From NCBI RefSeq assembly GCF_000270305.1, contig NC_015737.1, positions 2,170,501 to 2,234,500 of the forward strand: a stretch of 64,000 nucleotides of DNA. Reading direction: 5' to 3'. The notes below the pieces were generated by a model, which did no database searches, was not told the origin of the DNA, and was given only the letters and a program-made list of their open reading frames with translations. Shown here one piece after another: positions 40,299 through 47,726 of the stretch. Every line of letters begins with the position of its first letter. Position 1 is the first letter of the stretch. Origin of the DNA: Clostridium sp. SY8519. Its GTDB lineage: Bacteria > Bacillota > Clostridia > Lachnospirales > Lachnospiraceae. A program made the position numbers and the translations under genes.

Positions 40299-42332
40299 TT
40301 ATTTCAGATATTCCAGTGCGCCGGTAGGACATGTGTCCGCGCACAGTCCGCCGCATCTGCTGCAAATGGAAGCCACATCCTTCTCGCGGAATTCCGGTTT
40401 GATGACGGTGTTAAAGCCGCGGTTGACAAGGCCTAAGAGACCTTCGCCGGCCACTTCGTCACACATGCGGACACAGAGGCCGCACAGGATGCATTTGCCC
40501 TGATCCCGGGCGATGACCTGGAGGCGGTTCTCTTTGAAGCAGGGGTGTTTCTCTCCTTCCAGCCGTTCCGGATGGATCGGAATTTCGTTGGCGTGACGGA
40601 TCAGCTTGCAGTCCTTGTAATCAAAGCATCCGCATTCCATACAGCGGGACGCTTCGGCCCGGGCCATCTCTTCCGTAAGACCGAGGTTGACTTCGCGGAA
40701 GTCCTTGCGGGTAAGGGAACGGGAACGCCGGGGCATAACCACGCGTTTGGTTTTCTCCACATCAGCGAAATCCTCTTCGGTGGGATGGCGCTGGGACAGG
40801 TAGTCCGGACGGCAGTAAGCGTCAAATCCCAGCAGATAAGCATCGATGACCTTGGCGGACCGGTCAGCTTCGCCGATGGCATCCACAGCAATGGTAGCGC
40901 CCTTGTTGGTGGCTTCGCCGATGGCGAATACGCCTTCTTCTGAGGTGCGGAAGGAAATGGTGCTTGCGTCAATGGTACCCTTATCCAGCTTGGCAACCGC
41001 GTCAAATCCCTCTGCGTCAATGGTGTGCCCCAGGGCGGCAATCACGCTGTCAATGGCCAGGGTTTCGAATTTGCCTTCTACAGGAACCGGTCTGCGGCGG
41101 CCGCTTTCGTCCGGTTCGCCCAGTTCCATTACCTGCAGTTTTACACCGGTGACTTTGCCGTCGGTGCCGATGATTTCGGCAGGATTTGTCAGGAACTTGA
41201 ACTGGATGCCTTCTTCCTGGGCTTCTTCGATTTCGATGTCTTCCGCAGGCATTTCGGCCCTGGTACGGCGGTAGATGACGTATACATTTTCCGCGCCGAG
41301 ACGGATGGCGGTACGGCAGGCATCCATGGCGGTATTTCCGCCGCCGACGATGGCCACGTTTCTTCCGATGTCCGGAATCTCTCCGAGCGCTACTTCACGC
41401 AGGAAGTCTACGCCGCCGAGCACTCCCTTCAGATCTTTACCGGGGCAGCGCAGATCGATGCTTTTCCATGCGCCGATGGCGATGACAGAAGCGTCGTACT
41501 CGCTGCGGATCTGCTCCAGGGTAATGTCCCTGCCGATGCGGATATTGTTCTTCAGCTGAATGCCCATGGCGGAGAATACGCTGATTTCCTTGTCCAGGAC
41601 CGCCTTTGGAAGACGGTATTCCGGAATGCCGTAGCGGAGCATGCCGCCCATCTGGGGCATGGCGTCCAGTACGGTGACTTCATGGCCGCGGATTCTCAGA
41701 TAGTAAGCCGCGGAAAGGCCGGAGGGACCGCCGCCGATAATGCAGACCCGTTTGCCGGAAGAGGGGGCGGTTTCCGGGATGTAAGGATGGCCGGAAGCGT
41801 AATCCTGATCGCTGGCAAATGCCTTCAGCGCACAGATGGACAGGGGTTCGTCCACCAGGTTTCTGCGGCAGGCGGTCTCACAGGGATGCGGACAGATGCG
41901 TCCGATGCTGCTGGGGAAGGGAATCTTTTCCCGGATGATTTTCACCGCTTCGTGATATTTGCCCTGGGCGATTTCTTTCAGATAGCCCTGGCAGTCGGTG
42001 CCGGCGGGGCAGTTGATCGTACACGGACCGCGGCAGTCGCCTTCGTGGTCGCTCATTAAGAGTTCCAGCGCGATCTTTCTGGCCCGGAGGATACGGTCGG
42101 ATACCGTATGGATCACCATGCCGTCAGTTGCTTTTGTGGCACAGGCGCGCAGGAGTTTTGGCATGCCTTCTGCTTCTACGGTGCAGAGACCGCAGGCGCC
42201 GTATATTTTTACACGTTCGTCATTGCACAGGGTGGGGATATTGATTCCGTTTTTTTGCGCAATCTGAAGAATTGTCTGACCTTTTGGGGCGGTCAGCTCT
42301 AAATCATCGATTGTAACTTTGATTAATTCCAT
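40299..42332 (-). CDS. stnC: Fe-S/FAD oxidoreductase with N-terminal [2Fe-2S] domain and GltD-like core (StnC-like), 677 aa
   Basis: Residues 1-~95 are a NuoG-type [2Fe-2S] ferredoxin domain (CNDERVKIYGACGLCTVEAEG). Next is the GltD/NfnB-like part with Fe-S ligands (CRGPCTINCPAG, ICPHPCETACRR), an FAD site (CIIGGGPSGLSAAYYL) and an NAD(P) site (VAIVGGGNTAMDACR). The C-terminus holds two [4Fe-4S] motifs (CILCGLCVRMC, CSRCGGLCADTCPTG). Fusion of a ferredoxin domain with an NfnB-like module, next to NuoE and NuoF homologues, is the arrangement of the Sporomusa-type electron-bifurcating transhydrogenase, which couples NADH, NADPH and ferredoxin. No hydrogenase H-cluster domain is present. The function is inferred from this layout. 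AAGGAG precedes the ATG. Confidence 0.8.
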   Translation of the reverse strand: MELIKVTIDDLELTAPKGQTILQIAQKNGINIPTLCNDERVKIYGACGLCTVEAEGMPKLLRACATKATDGMVIHTVSDRILRARKIALELLMSDHEGDCRGPCTINCPAGTDCQGYLKEIAQGKYHEAVKIIREKIPFPSSIGRICPHPCETACRRNLVDEPLSICALKAFASDQDYASGHPYIPETAPSSGKRVCIIGGGPSGLSAAYYLRIRGHEVTVLDAMPQMGGMLRYGIPEYRLPKAVLDKEISVFSAMGIQLKNNIRIGRDITLEQIRSEYDASVIAIGAWKSIDLRCPGKDLKGVLGGVDFLREVALGEIPDIGRNVAIVGGGNTAMDACRTAIRLGAENVYVIYRRTRAEMPAEDIEIEEAQEEGIQFKFLTNPAEIIGTDGKVTGVKLQVMELGEPDESGRRRPVPVEGKFETLAIDSVIAALGHTIDAEGFDAVAKLDKGTIDASTISFRTSEEGVFAIGEATNKGATIAVDAIGEADRSAKVIDAYLLGFDAYCRPDYLSQRHPTEEDFADVEKTKRVVMPRRSRSLTRKDFREVNLGLTEEMARAEASRCMECGCFDYKDCKLIRHANEIPIHPERLEGEKHPCFKENRLQVIARDQGKCILCGLCVRMCDEVAGEGLLGLVNRGFNTVIKPEFREKDVASICSRCGGLCADTCPTGALEYLK

Positions 42333-42342
42333 TCTGATCTCC

Positions 42343-44097
42343 TTAATTTACGCTGATCGCTCCGAATTTACACTTGGTATAGCAGGTACCGCACTTGATG
42401 CAGTTTTCCTGCAGAATGGTATGGGGCTGCTTGACTTCGCCTTTGATGGTCTGAGTCGGACAGCTGCGTGCGCAGGCGGTACAGCCGATACACTTATCCG
42501 GATCGATGGTATAGGTCAGAAGCTCGGTGCATTCCTTTGCAGGACAGGTTTTGTCGCTGATATGGGCTTCGTATTCGTTGCGGAAGTAGCGGATGGTAGT
42601 CAGAACCGGGTTCGGTGCTGTCTGGCCAAGGCCGCACAGGGCGCCGTCTTTGACTGCGCTGCACAGTTCTTCCAGCAGTTCGATGTCTCCGGCTTTTCCC
42701 TTTCCTTCCGTGATGCGGGTCAGGATCTCTAACATCCGCCGGGTGCCGAGACGGCAGTGGACGCATTTGCCGCAGGATTCCTTGGCAGTGAAGTCCAGGA
42801 AGAATTTGGCCATATTTACCATACAGGTGGAGTCGTCCATGACAACCATACCGCCGGATCCCATGATGGCGCCGGTGGCTGACAGTGCCTTGTAGTCGAT
42901 GATGGTGTCAAGCAGGGAAGCGGGAATACAGCCGCCGGAAGGTCCGCCCAGCTGAACGGCCTTGAATTCTCTGCCTTCGCGAATGCCGCCGCCGATATCG
43001 AAGATGACTTCCCGCAGGGTTTTTCCCATGGGGATCTCCACCAGGCCGCCCCGGCGGATCTTTCCGGTCAGGGCGAATACTTTGGTGCCCTTGCTGTTGG
43101 GGGTTCCCATGGCGGCAAATTTGTCGCCGCCGTTTAAGAGAATCCATGCGACGTTTGCGTAGGTCTCCACATTGTTGATATTGGAAGGGGATGCCATATA
43201 TCCGCTCTGGGCAGGGAAAGGCGGTTTGAGGCGGGGCATGCCGCGCTCACCTTCCAGGGAAGCGATCAATGCAGTCTCTTCCCCGCAGACAAAGGCGCCT
43301 GCGCCTGCCTTGATCTGGATCTGACAGGAAAAATCAGTTCCCATGATATGACTGCCCAGATAACCGTTTTCTTCGGCTACTTTCAGGGCTTCGGTCAGAC
43401 GCTGGATTGCCAGGGGGTATTCTGCCCGGACATAGACAAAGGCGTGATCGCAGCCGATGGCATAGGCGGCAATCAGCATACCTTCAATCAGGCTGTAGGG
43501 GTCGCTTTCGATGACCGCCCGGTCCATAAACGCGCCGGGATCGCCTTCATCGGCATTGCAGATCAGATATTTGTGTTCCCCTTCCGCGCTGCGGGCGGCA
43601 TTCCATTTGAACCAGGTGGGGAAGCCGGCGCCGCCGCGGCCGCTGAGGCCGGATGTTTTCACTTCTTCAATGACTTCTTCCGGTGTCATGGAAGTAAGCA
43701 CTTTTTTCAGAGCCTGGAACCCGTCGTCTGCGGTATAGTCTTCCAGATCAGTGGGATCAATGAGCCCGCAGTGGCGCAGGGCGATACGGGTCTGTTTTTC
43801 CAGAAATGAGCTGTCTTCCGGGGTGATTTTTAAATCTTCCACAGCGGAGAAATCGTTGGATACCGCCGCCTGGGCAATGTCAGCGCCTCGATCCGGCGGT
43901 ACCTTCACCAGCCGCAGCGCAAGTGCGCCATCCTGATAGACATCTACGATGGGCTCCAGGAAGCACATGCCGATACATCCGGTAATTCCCAGGGATACCG
44001 GGCTGTCTGCCGGAAGTCCGGCCTGAATGGTGTCATATACTTTGGCTGCTCCGGCAGCAATGCCGCAGCTTCCCTCGCCGATTACGAGTTTTGTCAT
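42343..44097 (-). CDS. stnB: NuoF/HydB-like flavoprotein subunit (StnB-like), 584 aa
   Basis: An N-terminal thioredoxin-like [2Fe-2S] segment (CGIAAGA … CIGMC) is followed by the NADH/FMN domain (SGLSGRGGAGFPTWFKW and CNADEGDPGAFMDR), an SLBB region, the N3 cluster motif ESCGKCVHCRLGTRRM, and two C-terminal [4Fe-4S] motifs (CIGCTACARSCP, CIKCGTCYTKC). This is the layout of the flavin subunit of bifurcating hydrogenases and Stn/Nfn-type complexes. Its start overlaps the stop of the NuoE-like gene (ATGA), which implies coupling. GGAGG lies upstream. Confidence 0.88.
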   Translation of the reverse strand: MTKLVIGEGSCGIAAGAAKVYDTIQAGLPADSPVSLGITGCIGMCFLEPIVDVYQDGALALRLVKVPPDRGADIAQAAVSNDFSAVEDLKITPEDSSFLEKQTRIALRHCGLIDPTDLEDYTADDGFQALKKVLTSMTPEEVIEEVKTSGLSGRGGAGFPTWFKWNAARSAEGEHKYLICNADEGDPGAFMDRAVIESDPYSLIEGMLIAAYAIGCDHAFVYVRAEYPLAIQRLTEALKVAEENGYLGSHIMGTDFSCQIQIKAGAGAFVCGEETALIASLEGERGMPRLKPPFPAQSGYMASPSNINNVETYANVAWILLNGGDKFAAMGTPNSKGTKVFALTGKIRRGGLVEIPMGKTLREVIFDIGGGIREGREFKAVQLGGPSGGCIPASLLDTIIDYKALSATGAIMGSGGMVVMDDSTCMVNMAKFFLDFTAKESCGKCVHCRLGTRRMLEILTRITEGKGKAGDIELLEELCSAVKDGALCGLGQTAPNPVLTTIRYFRNEYEAHISDKTCPAKECTELLTYTIDPDKCIGCTACARSCPTQTIKGEVKQPHTILQENCIKCGTCYTKCKFGAISVN

Positions 44098-44585
44098 GGC
44101 TGGGCCTCCTTTCTGCGGTATTCGTTGAGAATTTCAATGGTTTTGGCAGGAGTCAGGGAACCGTAGGTTTCCCCGTTGATCATCATTACCGGGGAGAGGG
44201 AACAGCAGCCGAGACAGGCAACGTACTCTAAGGTGAAGAGTCCGTCCGGTGTGGTCTCGCCATCTTTGATTCCCAGCTGTTCTGTGATGGCTGTGCCGAT
44301 TCGGTCGGAACCATTGACATGACAGGCAGTGCCCTTGCACAGATAAATCAGGTATTTGCCGATGGGCTCGAGACGAAACTGGGCGTAAAAGGTGGCACAG
44401 CCCATGATTTTCGCGGGGGAAATGCCGGTGCGCTCAGAAATATAGTAGATCGCATCCCCGGGAAGATAACCGTAGATTTCCTGGGTGTGCTGCAAAATGG
44501 TGATCAGGCTGCCCTGTACATCCGCGTATTGGTCGAGTACAGGATCCAGCAGCGACAGATCACATACAGTGCTGGTTGTGGCCAT
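44094..44585 (-). CDS. stnA: NuoE/HydC-like [2Fe-2S] subunit (StnA-like), 163 aa
   Basis: The helical N-terminus (LLDPVLDQYADVQGSLITILQHTQEIYGYLP) and the thioredoxin-like domain with cluster ligands C in CKGTACHVNG and in ACLGCCSLSPVM define the 24-kDa NuoE family. It passes electrons to the NuoF-like partner. I chose the ATG at 44585, with AAGGAGG 8 bp upstream, over the longer frame from 44675. It is the first gene of the three-gene operon, 34 bp after the likely -10 box. Confidence 0.9.
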   Translation of the reverse strand: MATTSTVCDLSLLDPVLDQYADVQGSLITILQHTQEIYGYLPGDAIYYISERTGISPAKIMGCATFYAQFRLEPIGKYLIYLCKGTACHVNGSDRIGTAITEQLGIKDGETTPDGLFTLEYVACLGCCSLSPVMMINGETYGSLTPAKTIEILNEYRRKEAQP

Positions 44586-44618
44586 AGAGAACCTCCTTAA
44601 TAAAATAAAATATATTAA

Positions 44619-44648
44619 ATTATAACATTCTGCCTGGGAAAATGTGAA
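44619..44648 (-). promoter_or_regulatory. Promoter of the stn-like operon
   Basis: On the minus strand TTCACA (44648-44643), 18 bp, TATAAT (44624-44619), giving a leader of about 27 nt. The rest of the 321-bp gap to the chaperone gene contains only its promoter and a weak GC-rich stem near 44757-44785. Confidence 0.55.
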
Positions 44649-44789
44649 AGGTATTGAGCAAAATACACAAAACAATTTTTCATAGACACAACATTCAGTT
44701 GTATGTATGAAAAAAATGACGAAACCGAATGCCCGGAATCCGCATGCTGCGCACCGCCGGCGGAAGGAAGAGCGGAAGGCCGGTTTTTC

Positions 44790-44818
44790 TTGTGATTCTG
44801 CCGGTTCTGCGTTATAAT
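44790..44818 (+). promoter_or_regulatory. Promoter of the trigger-factor-like gene
   Basis: TTGTGA (44790-44795), 17 bp, TATAAT (44813-44818). Confidence 0.75.
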
Positions 44819-44906
44819 TTGGATATCTGTGTTCTGGCCGGTTCAGAACAGAAAACTACTGATTGAATGGAAACAGAAAGGAAACACGCAGCGCGGGTCA
44901 GACCCT

Positions 44907-45884
44907 ATGCGTGAAATGGAAAACATGAGCGAAATCAAAGTAACCAAATTAGGCGAATACAAGGGCGTGGAAGTTCCGAAAACAGAGATCACGGTTTCCG
45001 AGCAGGAGCTTCAGGATGAGCTGGAGCGCGCAAGAACCTATGCCGGAAAGCAGATTGACAAGGGGGACGCTCCGGCGGAAACCGGAGATACCGTTCAGAT
45101 TGATTTTGTCGGTACCTTTGACGGGGAACCGTTTGAAGGAGGTTCCGGTGAAAACTATCCCCTGACCCTCGGCTCCGGTCAGTTTATCCCTGGCTTTGAA
45201 GAGCAGCTGGTGGGCGCGAAAAAAGACGATCAGGTCGATGTTACCGTGAATTTCCCGGAAAATTATCACGATGCGTCCTGCGCCGGCCGTCCGGCGGTAT
45301 TCCATGTGACAGTACACAAGGTAACTGCCGTGGAACTTCCGGAACTGACGGATGAAGTCGTAAAGCAGATTTCCGGTATGGATACACTGGAGGAATTTAA
45401 GAAATACGTCCACAGCGAAATTACCAGAGCCAAGGAGCAGGAGGCATCCACGGAAAAGGAAAGCCGGATCCTTGAGAAAATTCTGGAAAATTCAGAAGTT
45501 GCCATTCCGGCGGAAGAAATTGACCAGCGGGCAGCTGTGTTGAAACAGAGCCTGGAAGGCAACCTGAAAAACAACGGATCCACCATGGAAGATTATCTGG
45601 GATATAATAATATTACCATGGAAGAGTTTGATAAGTTCAACCGGATCGACGCGGAAAGCATGCTGAAAGGCCAGGCAGTGCTGGGCGAGATTGCCAAAAG
45701 GGAAAACCTGACCTGCTCACCGGAAGAACTGGAAGAGGCCATGAGCTCCATGGCACAGCAGTACGGCATGCCGTTAGAACAGTTGAAAGGCATGATCGGT
45801 GAGGAGGGACCTCAGCTGATTCAGCAGGATGTGGTGTCCCAGAAGGCACTTCATTTTATTCACGCAAACGCAAAAGAAGTATAA
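44907..45884 (+). CDS. Trigger-factor-like FKBP peptidyl-prolyl isomerase lacking the ribosome-binding domain, 325 aa
   Basis: The FKBP-type isomerase domain (about residues 35-130: GDTVQIDFVGTFDGEPFEGGSGENYPLTLGSGQFIPGFEEQL) is followed by the helical C-terminal chaperone domain of trigger factor. The N-terminal ribosome-docking domain (GFRxGKxP loop) is absent, so this is a short paralogue rather than the main trigger factor. No signal peptide is seen. Three in-frame ATGs (44907, 44916, 44925) compete and none has a strong ribosome binding site, so the start is uncertain by a few codons. pepP follows by 24 bp. Confidence 0.82.
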   Translation: MREMENMSEIKVTKLGEYKGVEVPKTEITVSEQELQDELERARTYAGKQIDKGDAPAETGDTVQIDFVGTFDGEPFEGGSGENYPLTLGSGQFIPGFEEQLVGAKKDDQVDVTVNFPENYHDASCAGRPAVFHVTVHKVTAVELPELTDEVVKQISGMDTLEEFKKYVHSEITRAKEQEASTEKESRILEKILENSEVAIPAEEIDQRAAVLKQSLEGNLKNNGSTMEDYLGYNNITMEEFDKFNRIDAESMLKGQAVLGEIAKRENLTCSPEELEEAMSSMAQQYGMPLEQLKGMIGEEGPQLIQQDVVSQKALHFIHANAKEV

Positions 45885-45908
45885 GTATCAAAGGAAGCGA
45901 AGAGATTC

Positions 45909-47708
45909 ATGGAGTCAAATGAGAAGCTGCAGCAATTGAGAGAACAGATGCGGCAGGCGGGAATTGATCTTTATATAGTACCTACTTCCGACTTTCACCA
46001 GTCGGAATACATCGGCGAGCATTTTATGGCTCGCCGGTTTCTTACCGGTTTTACAGGATCCGCGGGGACCGCGGTGATTACACAGACCCGGGCCGGACTC
46101 TGGACAGACGGCAGATATTTTGTCCAGGCGGCAGAACAGCTGAAAGGAAGCGGATTCACCCTGTTCCCCATGGGAGAAGAGGGCGTGGCCACCATCGGGG
46201 AATTTATCGAAGAAAACCTTCCCCAGGAAGGCGTGCTGGGCTTTGACGGACGGGTAATGGCCGCAGACCAGGCCCGCCGTTACGAAAAAATCGTCAGAGA
46301 ACACAACGGCCGCATGGAAACCGGAAAAGACCTGGTGGGAAGGATCTGGGAAGACCGGCCGCCGATGCCCGCCACCAAAGCATGGATCCTTCCGGATGCT
46401 TACAGCGGGGAGACTGTGGCCTCCAAACTGTACCGGATCCGGGCGGAATTAAAGAAACAGAACGCAGATATTCACGTCATAAGCTCACTGACAGACATTG
46501 CATGGATCCTGAATATCCGGGGCAGTGACATTGCCCATGTGCCGGTGATCCTGGCATTCCTGATCATCAGTCAGAACCATGCGGATCTCTTTGTCCAGGA
46601 CGATGTGCTGCCGCGGGAAGTGTTCAACTATCTGGCAGCCAGCGGGGTCAGGATTTTTCATTATGATACCTTCTACGAGACCCTTGCTTCCATTACCGCT
46701 TCCACAAAGGTATGGCTGGATGAAAAAGAAGTGAATTACCGCGCAGTGACCTCCCTGGATCCGCGGATTCAGATCATTGATCTTCCCAATGCGTCAGAGG
46801 GGATGAAAGCGGTGAAAAATGAAACCGAACTGGCGAATACGCGGATTGCCCACCGGAAGGACGGGGCAGCCATGGTGAAATTCCTCTACTGGCTGAAGAC
46901 CCATGTGGGACGGGAGGAGATCACCGAGTATACGGCCGCCCGGAAACTGGACGAACTGCGCAGCCGGCAGGAGGGATTTCTGGACATTTCCTTTGACACT
47001 ATCTGCGCATACGCAGAAAACGGCGCCATTGTGCATTATACCGCGGAGGAGGAGACAGCCAGGAACATCGAAGCCAGGGGTATGCTGCTGGTGGATTCCG
47101 GCGGTCATTATATGGAAGGAACCACAGACGTGACCCGTACCATTGTACTGGGTCCCCTGACAGAGGAAGAACGGAGACATTTTACCCTGGTCTGCATCAG
47201 CAATCTGCGTCTGGCCCACGCGAAATTCCTGTACGGATGCACCGGAATCAATCTGGATATTCTGGCCAGAGAGCCGCTGTGGCAGGACGAGCTGGACTTT
47301 AAGCACGGCACCGGACATGGGGTGGGCAATCTGCTGAATGTTCATGAAGGCCCGAACGCGTTCCGCTGGAAAACCACGCCGGAACGGCTGAAACGGGAGG
47401 TACTGGAAGCCGGGATGATTACATCGGATGAACCGGGCCTGTATTTTGAGGGAAAATACGGCATCCGGACAGAGAATGAGCTTGCCTGCATCCGCCTGGG
47501 CAAAAATGAGTACGGTCAGTTTATGGGCTTTGAAGTACTGACCTATGTGCCGATTGACCTGAACGGACTGGATCTTTCCCTGATGAGCGCACAGGATAAG
47601 ACTCTGTTAAACGCGTACCATAAAGAAGTCTATGACCGGATCGCGCCGCTTCTGGATGAGGAAGAACGTCAGTGGCTGTACATCGTAACCCGCCCGGCGG
47701 AAGGATAG
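45909..47708 (+). CDS. M24-family aminopeptidase P, 599 aa
   Basis: Two N-terminal creatinase-like domains (LREQMRQAGIDLYIVPTSDFHQSEYIGEHF…) precede a pita-bread catalytic domain. Dinuclear metal ligands are recognisable in VDSGGHYMEGTTDVTRT (Asp residues), HGTGHGVGNLLNVHEGP (His) and TSDEPGLYFEGKYGIRTENE (Glu). The enzyme removes N-terminal residues before proline. A length of near 600 aa is the three-domain form common in Firmicutes and eukaryotes. AAGGAAG precedes the ATG. It is in line with the chaperone gene and polA, probably one operon. Confidence 0.92.
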   Translation: MESNEKLQQLREQMRQAGIDLYIVPTSDFHQSEYIGEHFMARRFLTGFTGSAGTAVITQTRAGLWTDGRYFVQAAEQLKGSGFTLFPMGEEGVATIGEFIEENLPQEGVLGFDGRVMAADQARRYEKIVREHNGRMETGKDLVGRIWEDRPPMPATKAWILPDAYSGETVASKLYRIRAELKKQNADIHVISSLTDIAWILNIRGSDIAHVPVILAFLIISQNHADLFVQDDVLPREVFNYLAASGVRIFHYDTFYETLASITASTKVWLDEKEVNYRAVTSLDPRIQIIDLPNASEGMKAVKNETELANTRIAHRKDGAAMVKFLYWLKTHVGREEITEYTAARKLDELRSRQEGFLDISFDTICAYAENGAIVHYTAEEETARNIEARGMLLVDSGGHYMEGTTDVTRTIVLGPLTEEERRHFTLVCISNLRLAHAKFLYGCTGINLDILAREPLWQDELDFKHGTGHGVGNLLNVHEGPNAFRWKTTPERLKREVLEAGMITSDEPGLYFEGKYGIRTENELACIRLGKNEYGQFMGFEVLTYVPIDLNGLDLSLMSAQDKTLLNAYHKEVYDRIAPLLDEEERQWLYIVTRPAEG

Positions 47709-47726
47709 GCACAGCAAGGAGAGTCT

